Source: Charina bottae (lineage: Eukaryota; Chordata; Lepidosauria; Squamata; Charinaidae). From it: a stretch of DNA of 64,000 bases. The stretch spans positions 85,756,921 to 85,820,920 of the forward strand of contig JALMGJ010000005.1 in the NCBI GenBank assembly GCA_023362775.1, in the 5' to 3' direction. Positions 10,241 to 22,459 of the stretch are shown in pieces. A model generated the notes under the pieces. It saw nothing but the letters and a program-made list of their open reading frames with translations. It ran no database searches and was not told the origin of the DNA. The stretch's first letter is position 1; each line of letters begins with the position of its first letter. A program made the position numbers and the translations under genes.

Positions 10241-12970
10241 TCACTGGTATCCCAGCGCGGAAGCTGTCGTCAGTCTTTGCCCATAGAGTGCATAAGGGGA
10301 GTAATACGGTCCAGTGGCGGCCGGGACGGGCACGGGGGCTCCGGGGGTGGGCAGGGGGCTCTTGGAGTAGGGGTGGTAGCGGCTGCTGAGTCCCAAGGCG
10401 TGGTGCGGGCTGCGCAAGGCCAGCGCGCCGGGGCTGCCCGGGGCGCCGGCCGCCGCCGAGCTGGGGACGTGCATGTGGCAGGCCATGGCGGCGGCGGCGG
10501 CGGCGGCCAGCGAGCTGGAGCTCGGGTAGCCGGAGAGCAGTTTCTCGGCCGGGCCGGGGAAGGCCGTGTGAGTCCGCAGGTGGCTGAGCAGCTCCTCCGA
10601 GGTGGCGAAGCGTTTGTCGCAGGGCCCGTTGGCCGAGACCCAGTTGCAGCTGTGCGGCTGGGGGTCGTTGGGCAGCAGGAAGCCGTACGGGTAGAGCGGG
10701 TGGCCGGCCAGCGAGGGCGGGCCGGCGTGCAGCGGCGGCGCCGGGTAGACCAGCGGGTAGCCGCCGGCCTTGAGGGCCTGCTCGTGGGCGCAGGAGGCGC
10801 CGGCCGCCAGGTGGCTGGCGCAGTGGTAGCTCAGGCAGTAGGGGTCGCGGCACAGGCTGGCCGTCATCACCGACGGGGGCGAGGCGCCGGCCAGCGGGCT
10901 GGAGCCCGCCGCCTTGCCGCCGCCCGCGCCCCCGCCGCCGCCCCCCAGGCTGCCGGCCTTGCTGGGGTCGAGCGCCACGCCCGGCGGCAGGAACTGCGGA
11001 GGGTAGCCGGCGTAGGCGCCGGCCAGCGAGCCCGGGTAGCTCATGCCAGCCGGCGGCAGCGGGAAGACCGTCTGGCCCGGCTTGTAGGGGGACACGGGCG
11101 CCACCAGGCCGGCAGAGCCCAGCACCGAGGCGGCGGCGGCGGCGACCGACGACGGGACGGCGCTGCAGGAGGACTCTGAGGTTGAGCAGGCGGCGGCCGA
11201 AGCGACGCCCGCCAGCAGCCCCTTGGCGCCCTCGTGGGCCTGGCTCAACTCGGCCGGGAGGCCGCCGCCGCCGCCGCCGCTCGCGCCCAGGCGCCCAGAG
11301 CCGTCCGAAGTGCCCTTGCCGCAGCCCTCGGCCGCCTCCTTCTTGTCCGCCTCGCCTCCGCCGCCCCCGCCGCCGCCCTTGCTCTCCCCGCCGGGCAGCA
11401 GGCCGGGCGAGCAGGCCGAGGCGCTGGAGCTGGGGCTGCCTGTTCTTGGCGTGAACGGCGGGCAGGTGGCGCTCGGCACCCGGAAGCCCGATTTCTCGCC
11501 GCCGCCGCCGCCGCCACCGCCCGAGCTCCCCCCGGAGGCGGCCGCGGGGCCTCCGCCGGCCGAGGAGTCTTTCTTATCCGCGCCGGGCTTGGAGTAGGGC
11601 TTGAAGCTGGACTTGTCCTCGGCGCCGATGTCGCTGAGCTTCAGGGGCCCCGCCTTGGACGCCTCCTTGTCGCCGCCGCCCCCGCTGGACGTGACGGAGG
11701 AGAGCTTGGAGGAGGGCGAGGGGTCCGGCTTGCCGATCTGGGAGCACGTCTGAGCCAGCAGAGCCAGCGGACTCTTCTTGGCGTCCAGCTGCAGAAGGCC
11801 GGGGAGGAGGGGAGAGAAGAGAGGGAACCCTGAGTGCGGAGCTCGGGGCGGGCAGGGAGGCACGCCAAGCAGCTGCCCGGGCGGGGCCTGCCCCGCTCAA
11901 CGCCAGCAACCACCTTCGCCGCTGCGGTGCCTTTGAAGGCGGCAGCCTGCGGCATCCCCTGGGGCGCCCCCGCACCCCGCCCTGCAAGGCAAGAGGAGCC
12001 CTGGCGCCCTGTACTCCCCCCCGGACGGCGCTCGTCCTGTTGGAGCTCCTTCGCGGGCACCGCAGGGACGCCAAACCGAGCCCGGGCAAGGAAGCCGTGC
12101 AGGGGCTCCTGCCTCGCGCGTCCCTCAGGCACTCACATACCCGCTGCCACCGCCCCGTTGCTGCCGTTCCCAACCCAACTGCCCCGAAGAGGTTTTGTTT
12201 TTGAACGCGCGCATTAAAAGAGGCCAGAGCGCCTTCTTTTCCAAAACCACGAGCCAGCAGGTCAGGCCTGGCGAGTTTCAGATTACCATCCCTTGGATGG
12301 TTGTCTGCTTCCATAACAAACCGGGGGGGGAGGGGGGGAGGAATGAGCCTGTGGATTAAATGGCAAATTCCGTTGGAGCAAGCGGGCGCCCCGTTTACAG
12401 TCAAGAATGCGGGCGCAAAGCCGCGGAGCTTGCAAAACGAAAAGCCGGGGAGCGTCTCCCTCCATCGAGGTTAGGGCGGTTGAGGCGAGCCAGGCGGTGC
12501 CCCGTGCGCCTCCGAGAGGTTTTACTTCCAAGTAAACCCGCCCCAGGTTCCGCTGCCCGGCAGTTGCCCGAGGCAGGACGGGAAACGGGAAAGCGCCCTA
12601 CAAAGGATTCTCGGGAGCGCCCCAAGGAAGGGGGTCTTACCTCGATAGGGCTGACCGGAGTGGAAGGCAGCGGCTGGAGGTATTCGGGGTGCAAAATGTG
12701 CCCCGTCCGTGCCGTGAGCATTTTCAAGACTTTGATGGGGAGACGGTTGGCCTGGCGCAAAGGGTCCGAAGGGGGGGTGGAGTGGAAGAAAGCTTTGCTG
12801 CTGCTCCCGCCGCCGCCGCCGCTAGTAAGGTTCCCAGAAAGTCCGCTTTGCCAAGGAAGATCAGCGCCGCCGCCGCCGCCGCCGCTTCCGAGCTCTCTCG
12901 CGCCTCCTCCTGCGCCGCCTCCTCCGTGCTGACTACTTCTTACGGCAGAAAGCAAGGGGGATGTAATCAT
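10241..12970 (-). CDS. ZNF503: ZNF503 (Nolz-1/NLZ2) zinc-finger transcriptional repressor, complete two-exon coding region
   Basis: Coding parts are 12970..12641 (exon 1, 110 codons) and 11788..10241 (exon 2, 515 codons plus TGA), giving 625 residues; as I recall the human protein is about 646. Exon 1 ends after ATCGAG at a GTAAGA donor. Exon 2 starts after CTGCAG with CTGGACGCC, so the intron is phase 0. Visible in the protein: the N-terminal PPSDPLRQANRLPIKVLKML block, the Sp-type motif SPLALLA (about 116-122) of the NET/NLZ family, FKPYSK (about 172-177, a likely Groucho-contact motif), and one atypical C2H2 finger (C-x8-C-x12-H-x3-H, about 491-517). The C-terminus ends ASALGYQ. Family knowledge: NLZ proteins are nuclear repressors acting in hindbrain, striatum and limb development. 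Wording such as KMLTARTGH and SPSSKLSSV fits ZNF503 better than its paralogue ZNF703. Long Gly and Ala tracts lie between the motifs. The start ATG opens a reading frame matching the known family N-terminus. Confidence 0.95.
11789..12640 (-). other. ZNF503: ZNF503 intron (phase 0, 852 bp)
   Basis: On the minus strand the intron opens with GTAAGA directly after the ATC GAG codons and closes with a pyrimidine-rich stretch ending CTGCAG before CTG GAC GCC. Both splice sites match consensus and join the family's SPIE and LDAKK blocks in frame. The intron is GC-rich and I see no repeat or second gene in it. Open frames running through it on both strands are a by-product of high GC. Confidence 0.9.
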
Positions 12971-14220
12971 GACCCAAAGCCTCGCATGAAAACTCGCGGG
13001 GTGGGGGAGCGCCGGGCGCGCTGCTCAGGAACCGAAACGGGGCGTCTGCTTTCAATCGCGATCTCTGGGGGCGGGGGGGGCGGATCACACACAGAGACGC
13101 GCTTTGAAAATCGGAAGAAGGCGAAGAAGAACAATCGCGGGGAGATTCCTCCGATTTTTTCTAAGTCCTGCTTTTTTTTAATTCGGGCAAGGGGGACTCC
13201 AAGGCTTCAAAAGCTGGCAACCCAAGAGAAATAATCCGTGTTTGCGCGGCTGTTTGGGATTTTGTGCGGCGGGGGAGGGGCGGGGGGAGTCCGGGGCTTT
13301 TTCCTCCGCCGTCCCCCCTCTCCCCGGCCCGTCTCCTTCTCTTGGCTGGCTCGCTCTCGGCTCTCTCCCGGCCGCCTCCTTTTCTCCGCCTCCCCGCTCA
13401 GCCGCGCTGCGAGCCGCTGCCCAACCAGCCTCGAATCTGGCAAAGAAAGTCACTTCAAAAGCAGCTGAATTAGCCGGAGATTAAAGCCTTTGCCGCCTTC
13501 CAATCAAATGGGACCCCGAGGTGATTGGAGGGTCAAGGGGATGTGACGTCACGCTCCCTCTTCAGGGGCTTTTCCGCGGCCACCCCCCGCTCTGCCCGCT
13601 CCCCCACCCAGCCGCCGCCGCCGCCTTTCTTCCTCTCCTCGGGTGGCTGCCGTGCCCGGGAGCGCGGCGCTGCGCCGGCCACAGTTTGAGCTCCCCGGCA
13701 TTCCTTGTCCCCCCCCCCCGCTCAGGATGTTCTCGGGGCTTTTTCCTCGTTCCGGCGAGGGGCGCTTGGCGAGCCCCAAGTCTTGGCCGCGCTCACTTTT
13801 TCGGGGGAAGGCACTGGAGAAATCGCCGCAGGTCGCGCCTTGCCCGAACAGGGACAGTGTCGCCTGGGCTGCCCCGGTGGCTTTGTCCCCGCTTCGCAGC
13901 CTTCCGAACCGCGGCGGGGCGAATGTCGTTGTACATTTTTCCGTGCAATCGCTGCACGGGCGATTGGTTAGTTTATGGGGGGGGGCAACCTGGCCATCGC
14001 AGGACCCGGCCCAGGTTTCCCCCGGCGCGAAACGAAAGGAGGAAAATTCCCTCGCCTCCTTGAAGCGCGAGCCCGGCGCCCTCCAATCGGAGCTGGAGGG
14101 GCACGGGGAGGTCCCGCGCCGGGATTGGGCGAGGCTGGGGTCACGTGCCCGGGAGGCCCCGCCCCCCGTCTCTCCCTCCCCCGCCCGCGAGGGGGGAGGC
14201 GCTCTCCCTTGGTTCCTCTC
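12971..14220 (-). promoter_or_regulatory. ZNF503: ZNF503 5' UTR and CpG-island promoter region
   Basis: Very GC- and CpG-rich DNA directly upstream of the ZNF503 ATG. It contains CCAAT/ATTGG boxes near 13501, 13522, 14080 and 14125 and GC-box-like GGGCGG/CCGCCC runs, with no clear TATA box. This is the usual form of a developmental-gene CpG-island promoter. The transcription start cannot be placed from sequence. CCAAT boxes in both orientations would also permit a divergent transcript, but none is shown here. Confidence 0.55.
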
Positions 14221-16300
14221 CTTCATCCGCTGTCAATGCTCCCCAACCGCAATCCATCAGTTATTTGTCAGCCCCTGTCAATCCTGCCTTGATTTATGTC
14301 AGGTTGTGTTGCTGATTACAAGCCTGGTGCGACTTGAAGGAAGGAAGGGAGACACAGACAGACAGACAGACAGACAGACAGACGGCTTCCCTTGAAAAAG
14401 AGCCATTCCATTTGAAGAGTAAATCGCTCCTAGTAAATGCAATTTGTGTGCCCACAAAACAAGGAGCGACGCTCGCTTCCCTTCGCCCGACACCACAGAG
14501 CACGCTGCGGGGCCAGGCCCTTTTTCCAGAGCGATCACGCTCCGGCTCCTCGTACTGCGGCACTCCGGGGGGGGGGGCTACCCTTGATACCACTGTTACT
14601 CCCACTGTTGTTACTTCCGTAGGGCTGTTACTCCACCAACTCCTACCCTTGTGGCTATTGCCGTAACCACCCCTACAACCACCAGTGTTGCTCTGAGGAC
14701 TCCTTCCTCTGCTATTGCTCTTCCTAGCGCGGTTCCTGCCCAGGTCGCGCCAGGAGCTCCGCAGCACTCAGTTGCCGAGAAGTTCGGGTGGTTTCGCGGG
14801 GGCGGCAGGCAGGGAGTTTCCTCGAGGAGACCGAGGCCTGGGCAGCTTCCGAGCGGGGATCGGGATTTAGGGGAGCAGCGAACAGACGGGGTGGGCGCCC
14901 TCGCTCGCCCGGGGCAAAGCTGGGCCTCTTTCGGGCCAGCCGATTCCTCCGAGAGGGAAGCCCAGGAGGCCTGCCGGCCGAACGGAGCCGCTGCCGCCTC
15001 CGAAGGCCGTTCGGAGCTAGAGCGCGTCCTCGCCCACCAGCGCTGGGCCGACGCGACCCCTGAGACGGCGGCGCAGCAATGGTTGGACGCTTCTCGATCA
15101 TCTGCTGGGAAGCGGCCTGGGGTTTGCTGGTATCCGGGGCTTCTTCCTCCCCCGCACCCTAGGCCCGGCCTCACTCTTTTCGTTTTCCTGCCCCGGCCCG
15201 AGACCCCTGCCTATATTTCTCCACCGCCAAGGGACGGGACGAGGCGACAAGGAAATTGGGTGGCGGCCCTCTGGAGGGACCGAGGAGCCCCAGGGCGAAC
15301 CCCAGACTGGCCGCCCGGGGAAGATCGGATCAGGCTGCCAATTCTCGGCAGCTCCCCACCATCGCCTTCCCTGACCCCGATCGCCTAAACGGTTTCTTCT
15401 CTAGGGGTGTGGGAAGCAAGAATGTTGTGCACCGCAGTAGGTTCCTATCTCCGCTCTGTGGCTGACTTCACACCTCACGCTCAACCCTTTTCTGGTTTCA
15501 CACGTGACCCCCACCACCCAATACCTTCTCCCGCAAAAAACGTAGCTAAGGTTAACGCTGGCCAAGCTTAGCGCGTGGTGCGGATAGAGCCGGCACGTCC
15601 CTGACCTGCTGCCGTGTGTTGTGTGAAGGCAGCCCTTTCGTTCTGGGGCGCGACCAGGTGACCCGAAGCCGCCGCGACGGAAGGGGACACGTTCCCGTTA
15701 GGCCCGACGCAGAGGCCGTGTCAGGCAAAGCCCCCTTGGGTCCTTCCTCGAGAGCTCCCGGCGCCTCCGCTCTGAGCTGCACGGCTCGGGACCCCCTTCC
15801 CGGTTTCCAAGGGAGGGGCAAGGGCTGGAGCAGGGGCGCGGGAAGGTCGAAGGCTCTGCGGAAGAAAGATGGGGAGGCTGGTGCCGATTCTCTCCAGGGC
15901 TGCCCTTCCTCCTCCTCGGTCCTTTCCCTCCAAGGCGCTCGGACGGACCAGAGGCTCGAGGGACACTGGACCTCCTAGCCGAGGCCGCGCACGAAGAGGC
16001 CGCTTACCTCTTCCCCGAACCGGGGGACCGTCCCAGCAAAGGGGCTTTCGAGGCCAGCCGCCTTGGTCTCCCTCTCTCCCTCTCTCTTTTTGCTTGTCAA
16101 CCCTGATAGATAGATTTGCTGGAGGTCGGGGTAGACAGAGAGAGAGGGGGGGAAAGAAAGAAAGAAAGGCCGAGCCGTTCTTCATTTCGCCTTCATTTGC
16201 ATGAAAGTGCCCGAACCAGCTGTTTTCCTAACCAGACCAGAGCGACTTTTCCCGGCGGTGTTTGTCCGGCCTCCCAGGGTTAAAAGAGTAAAAGATTAAT
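14221..16300. other. GC-rich upstream non-coding region of ZNF503
   Basis: Continuation of the CpG-rich domain upstream of the ZNF503 promoter. The first 110 bases (14225-14335) contain repeated TGTCAATC/TGTCAG motifs and ATTTGTCAG, resembling MEIS/TGIF-type sites, and look like a short conserved element. A (CAGA)n run lies at 14350-14382. No open frame in 14,300-16,300 resembles a known protein. Confidence 0.4.
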
Positions 16301-16352
16301 TGTCTTAAGGTACTGTTAGATGTGGGAAAGGCTTTTTTTTCCTGTGGAGCGG

Positions 16353-16354
<2 letters not shown>

Positions 16355-16402
<48 letters not shown>
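16355..16402. repeat. (GA)n microsatellite
   Basis: About 24 GA units in the ZNF503 upstream region, followed by a G-run. Confidence 0.95.
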
Positions 16403-16403
<1 letters not shown>

Positions 16404-17463
16404 GGGGGGGGGGGAGCGGGTCGAGAAGAGGCCTCCTTACCGTGCTTAAAACAGAGGAATCAAAGGTGAACTCCGGGACATGTGTAAAACAAGCAGCGTA
16501 TTGACGTGCAAAAGAGAGAGAGAGAGTGAGAGAGAGAGGAAAACATCGGAAAGCGAGAGTGGGTGGAATGTGTGTGTGTTTGTGACAGAGATGGAAGCGG
16601 GGGGGGGGGCACAGACACTAGTTTTAGCTTCCAGTAGGTTGGGCGATCTGGGGCTTCTGAAAAGCAGCACCTTTTGCTGGGCCTTTGCGGCGCGCTTTCT
16701 TTCAATCAGCCGCCGACCTGCCAACTGGCTTTCCAAGGGCCCGAAGGGATCCATGGATCAATCGAGAGATCGGCTTGTGAAAGGTCAGCCTGAGATCCTG
16801 CCTTTAAAAAAATGGCGCTTTTCCCTGAGAGCGCCCCTTCGCCTTCTTAAGACCTTCCAGTCACGCTAGTTTCACAGGACAGAGCGGCTGGATTCACACG
16901 AGACGGTCAGCCCGAGTGGCGGAATTGACCTGGGTGTCAGCTTCCCGCAACTCTAAACGAACCCAAAGGGCTGGATTCCTACGACCCGCTCACCTGCAAA
17001 AGAAAACCAGAAGCTAAGACCAACGCTCGCCATCTGTGTTTGGGATTCAGCCTGTGTATTGCGGGCTACGATTCCCACGACTGCCCAAATAGCCTCCGTG
17101 GAATTTAGCCGGCTGGATTTGCACAATCTGCTTCGAAGTTTGTTTCGGTTTCTTTTTAGTGATGAGTTCTCTCTTTCGCCACCTCCAACAAATTAAATCC
17201 GGGGGTGGGGGAGACCCTCAACCCTTTACTTACGAAGCCTCCATCAAAGGGAGGGGGCTGCCATTATTTTCCGGGGGGAGGTGAAGAACGAGGGGATTAA
17301 TTAGCAAGTGCCAGTACACACTTTCGTTTACCTACCAGCTATCGGCAAAGATGTCAAGTCGATTTTATTTGCACACAATGGAAATGATTTATTTTCAGTG
17401 AAGGAGGGGGGGAAGGGGGCGTGGGCTGGCAGTTATTTGAAGAGGGGAGAGCGCGAGGGGAAG

Positions 17464-17503
17464 GAGGGGGGAGGAGGAGGAGGAGGAGGAGGAGGAGGGG
17501 GTG
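17464..17503. repeat. (GGA)n microsatellite
   Basis: Purine-only GGA/GGG tract upstream of the candidate enhancer at 17,580. Confidence 0.9.
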
Positions 17504-17579
17504 GAAAAGTTTGAAAATGCCTTGAACTATTCACTGCCGAGATGGGTAATCAGTATTGAGGCTGGAGGGCAATCGGGCA

Positions 17580-17790
17580 GCTTTTCAATGCGGTTTCTCT
17601 TTCATCTCAAGCGGGATGGAGGCGCTCAATTAAAACCCTATCAGTTTGTAAGTAAATCAACGCCTATCAAAGTTGTCACATCAAACAAAACGATTATTAT
17701 TGCTGCCCGCCTCCCCTATTAATCTCCTTCTAAAATAATCCGCTTGACAGGTCAGCCTGGCGAGCTGCAAAACCTGGTTAGGATCACCTT
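17580..17790. promoter_or_regulatory. Candidate conserved developmental enhancer upstream of ZNF503
   Basis: Unique, balanced-composition sequence containing CTCAATTAAAAC, CTATTAATCTCC, several AATC/GATT pairs and CTTGACAGGTCA (MEIS/TGIF-like) near 17744. It is flanked by GC-rich DNA and free of repeats. It looks like the kind of element conserved among amniotes near developmental genes, but no alignment was possible. Confidence 0.3.
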
Positions 17791-19959
17791 CGCCCCACAA
17801 AAAAGAAAAAAAGGGGAAAAAAAGGTCTCTAGCCTAGCCTGGATTGACTTCTGGTTTTTTCGCAGATTACAGGAAAAGACACGGCGGTCGGCCGGCCGGC
17901 CGGCGCCCGCCTCGGTCTCGTGTGCACAGAAATCTTTATTCCTTCCTTTTCTGGTCATTTTAAAAAAATAAATAAATTAGCAGCTGCACTTAGGAGAAAA
18001 GTAGAATATATTCAAGCGGAGAGGAAGCCTCCCGGTGTTTTTTTTTTCCGCCCAGGGAAGCTCTTGAGAAGACCTGCTCACCGGACGGGACGCAGGCGCC
18101 TACCGGCCCCACCTGGCCGGGGTTGGGTCGCGCTCTCTGGCTCAGCTCACCCCACAAGGAACACGCAGGTTGCCTTCCAGAGCCGCCCCGAGTTGTTCGG
18201 GATCCAGCCCGCTGACCGCGCGTGTGCCTGGCAGCCATCGAGCCGGAAGGTCCGCTCTTCGGCCGGCGCGGAGGGGCAAGCGCCCCAGGCTCCCGGCAGA
18301 GCAAGGAGGAAAGCGGGGCCCTCTGGCTTTCGGGTGCTTCGCGGCCTTGGGAAGGAGCGCGGCAGCTCTCGGAATCAACCGCCCGCTCGACTTTTGGGGC
18401 GGATCTGCCCAGCCAGTTGAGGCTGGGACCCCCCCCCCCCCAAGAAAATAGAAAGGATTGCAAAGACACTGACAATCCGCTTAGGCGCAAAGGCTCCCCC
18501 GGGCGCGAAAACGCGCCTGCTTGTTCTCTTCTTTTTTCTTTTTCAAGGATCGGCGAGACCCTCACGGCTCGGGCAGGCCGGCGCCCGGGGCCTGGCCTCT
18601 TGACCGAACAGCTGAAAATGCCACATTCGGTTTTCCTCCCTTCGTTCACGGGCGCCCCAGCCCTTCCCGATCTCTCCCAAGGCGCTGGGCTCCGACTCCT
18701 CTGCCTTTGTTTCCCGGCGGTGGGGGCGGAGAGACGGTGAAATAAGAAAGACCCGCGGCCGCGTTTGGCAAAATGAAACTTTTCTGCGAGAATCCTTTCG
18801 AGGGCTGGGCGACCCGGCCGATAGGCCCCTTTTTGATTGGGGAGCTGGGCGCGCGATTTATGGCCCCCCGTTCAGGAAACCTGGAAGTCACCGGGGTCGC
18901 GCGCGCGCGCCCGCTCGCCCGCGTGCCCGTGCATGTGTGTTCCACGACATTAGCACTCTGCCTCTTAGATGCTGAAGGGGACTTGGAGGCACCCCCTCAA
19001 CCAAATTAGTTCATCTCCCGGTAAGGGGACAACGCTGTTTAAAGGAGGCGCCTCGCGGTCTTTGAACTTCAGCGGGGGGGGGGGGGATAAAGATTCGGGA
19101 GGGAAAGTAATTGCCCCCCAAAATACGCCCAGCACCAATACCAGCAGCAACTTCCAAACATATAAACTGAGGCAAAAGATGGAAAGGTCGATCCGTATCC
19201 GTGAGAATGTAAGCTAAATTTAGAAAGCAGCACTGGGTACCAGTCTGAGTTTCGGTTGCAGTTTGAAGGAAAAGAAAGCTAGGCTGACAAATTGAAGAAA
19301 GGGAGGTCCTTCGATTATGGAAAAATGGGGGGGGGGGGCGGGAGGGGGTTATTTAACCCTACCGGAAGTGATCCTGCGCAAACCCTGTTGAGCACACGGG
19401 AGCTGCGCAAGATCGCTGGAAGAACCAGAGAAATCCGACGCTTTCCCGTTAAATTGGGAGAGCAGAGTTGTGTGATCCTGCTGCTCTACAAAGTTCTCAG
19501 ATCTATTCGGGGTTTGCAAAGCAGCCGAGGTGTGCGTGTGTGGGAGAAAAGTTTTAAAACCACGGAAGGTATTTCCAATGATCAAGTGCAAAATAACCTC
19601 TATTATTTATGAGAATTAAAGCAAGTTCGGCGGCGAAGTTCCTAACAACCGTCTTGCAAAAATAATTCAGGTTATGCAGCCACTTGGTCGACTATTCTCC
19701 GGATGGTCTATCTGCGGGAGTCTCTTCCCCAAAGCCCAAATCCTACGCGCCCTAAAAATTAATTCCACCTAAGTGGATTTGTCACTTGGGACTGTATTTC
19801 GGTGACGTGCCAAATAATTTACATCCGCACTCATCAGGGCTGTCCACCGGAATGATGGATCTTTTGTTGAGTTGCAGAAAGGAAGGGGGGGGGGAGTACA
19901 GAATGATCTATAATGATGTAATATATACATTAAAAGGGTGTCTGGATGATCCGAGTTTT

Positions 19960-20340
19960 GCTAAAAATGTAAAAGGGCTTTTTGATTGATAACAGGGCTT
20001 GCTGTTTTTCTGCACAAGCTGTCACGGGCTGACACAATGCTTGAATTATTAGGGCAGAGAAGGGCAACCATAAATTTCCCGCGTCAGGCAAAAACTCTCT
20101 TTATTGTCTCTATGATGGATTGGCCTCCGTACTAGACACCAAATACTCCGTATCACCCTTAAATGGGAACACATTTTTCGTGGCCATAATTCATGTTTTT
20201 TAAATAGAAAGTTTGAAATGCCTGCCTATATTTCACGGGCCTGACATATTTATGAATCACTCCCTGCATGCAAATATAATTATTTAAAGCGCCAAGGCTG
20301 ACATATGGGCTAGCGATGGACTAAGGGCTGTTAGCGGAGT
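19960..20340. promoter_or_regulatory. Candidate conserved developmental enhancer upstream of ZNF503
   Basis: About 380 bases of repeat-free sequence with GATTGATAACAG, GCTGTCACGGGCTGACA, an octamer-type ATGCAAAT near 20268 followed by ATAATTATTTAAA, and multiple TGACA cores. AT-rich and unique between two GC-rich blocks. Function is inferred from appearance and position only. Confidence 0.3.
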
Positions 20341-22459
20341 GACTTTCTTTTAATCCTCTAAATTGAAAAGTAGGGCCAGGCGAGGGGGAGCGGGGGCGAA
20401 CGCTTTACCTGTCTTGGCAGATCAATAAAGCCAGAGGGAAAGTTTGGGCTCCTTTCGTCCAGGGACCCAGAACAGGAAAGAAATGCCCATGGGATTCGGT
20501 GCCGCTGATAAAAAAGAGGAGGGGGGGCGGGAGGTCTTAGAACTGACCATTCGGCTACGGAGGGAAACACTCAACTCTGCCTCCGCTTTTTCTCTTGCAG
20601 GTTTCAAGCCGCGGAGCATTTCATTTGTGGTGTGCCGAAAGCGCCCTGAAATTCCGCAAAAGCGCCCGCCCTTCTCATCTTCCCGCCCCGCGCTTTGATC
20701 TCTTGGGAAAGCCGCGAAGGGCGGGTGAGTCCCCTCCAGGTTGTGGGGAACCCTCCGGTTCTTGGGGGGGGGGGGAAGCAAAGAAGCGGGGGGGGCACGT
20801 CAAGCCCCCTTTGCCGCGGCTGAAAACCGCCTCCGCCCCAGCAAAAGGCGCCGCGCCCGGGGTTGCTTCGCGGCTCGCCACGCAGCCTCCCTTCTCGGGC
20901 GCGGGACCTCGGGCAGCTTTTTCCCCAGGCAGGACCCGCCGCCCGCCGCCCCCCCCCCACCGGGGAGCTTTGCAGAGAGCCGCAGAGGGAGGAATCCAGC
21001 CGGTCTCGAGGGGCGGCCGACCCCCGAGGGAATTTCGGCTCGCCTCGGCCGGGGCGCCTTCTTTCCACCAGGGCAGCCGTCTGCAGGATCCCCGAGGCCG
21101 GCGGGGAGGCCTCTCTGCCCCCGCCCCGCCCGGATTCCGTGTTTAGGACCCAGCGCGGGGTCGGTAGGCCCCAGCCGAGGCATCCTTCGGCCGTCAGAGC
21201 GGCCCTTGGCAAGCCCTCCTCTCCCGGGGACGGGCCGGGGCAGGGACGTTCGGCTCTGGCTTGGCCGGCACAGCCGCGCCAACGCCAACGGCCGGTGACC
21301 AGTCGTGGTTGGGGGGACGGGAAAGCAGCGGCTCGGGGCCAAGGCGCCCAAGGCGCTCAGACTTGTGCGCAGCGGCTCACCCAGGAGCCCAACGCGCGGC
21401 GCCCGCTTCGGCCGAGCCAGAGCCGAGCGCGCAGCTGAGCCGGGCAGCCGCCGCACTTCCGCCAAAGGTGGAGCTTGGAGGGAAGGCTCCCCCAGGCCCT
21501 AGCGCCTGCCCTGCTGCCTTAGCCGCCTTGGGGCTCAAGCTGGCAAATGGGCTGCCGACCGAAGAGGGAGCCGACGGGAGGGTGGTCGCGGCCGGCCCGC
21601 ACTGGGCAGGGCAGCGCCTTCCTGCCGGGGGAGACGGGCCAGTTCCCTTCTTGATGGAAGTTGCATTTGCTGAAAACCAACCTTCCTTCCTATGCTGGTA
21701 GCCTGCCCCGTCCTTAGGAATCCGGGGCGACCAACAAGCCTTCATTTAATCCAAACTGAGATTTAAACAAACAAACCATAGTTTAAGAGATTGAAATGCT
21801 ATCTGAGGTGGCCAAGATTATTTTGCTTGCAGAGAATTTGGCGTGTAATGGAAAGTCCCCCACCCCCACCCCATGGGAGAATTTTTAAAAAGTCACCCTT
21901 CACTTCCGGTGTGTTCTCATGACCATTTCAGAAAGCTTGTTAGTTCCTCAGAGCCTCTGGTGTCAGGTAAGGCCATGTCTAGAAAACAAGCGCAGTATTG
22001 GAAACAGTATTGAAATATGGTATTGGAAGAAATAAAAATTAACTATGCCTTTCAAACATCAGTTTACCCTGGTTTTGTCTCATTCTTATTTTCTTTACCT
22101 ATCAAGGTCCTGTGTCTCTCCCAATCCGGCAATAACGAAACGTCCGCCTGTCCCCTCCATATTGAACAAGGAAGCCTGCTCCTAACTGAAAAACATTCTT
22201 GCAGCCAACCCTAATCAAAGATGTTGAGTAGTTTTGTCAATCTCTCTGCCTGTGCTGGCTGACCTTGGCTGAAACCAGTGACGCCTGCCGAGAGGGTCAG
22301 ATTGGTCAGTTGGACGAAAGCCGTGTTGCACCGCGGCAAGGCAAGGAACACACCTGCCCCTGATGTGCAAGATGTTGCCATCTTGAACGTCCATTTAAAA
22401 GGGGCACAGCCTGGGGTGCAACGCGGCTTTCATCACTTCAGTGAAAGCAAGAGGAGCCT

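Larger units (their letters stand above)
16301..21760. other. Upstream non-coding region of ZNF503, repeat-poor
   Basis: No gene recognised. GC-rich blocks (18,000-19,100 and 20,400-21,700) alternate with AT-rich unique stretches. Simple repeats are (GA)n at 16355-16402 and (GGA)n at 17464-17503. Interspersed repeats are essentially absent, unlike the DNA beyond 22,000. Open frames in the GC-rich blocks carry no recognisable domain. Confidence 0.45.

Noticed and set aside
10118..11179. 353-codon plus-strand open frame (and a 322-codon minus-strand frame at 9885-10853) overlapping ZNF503
   Set aside because: Both are other-frame readings of the very GC-rich ZNF503 exon 2. Their composition is Ala/Gly/Arg-rich and they show no domain, whereas the ZNF503 frame matches a known family end to end.
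14611..15388. Overlapping open frames of 187 and 245 codons upstream of ZNF503
   Set aside because: Both strands are open at once in CpG-rich DNA. No domain, no splice or start context.
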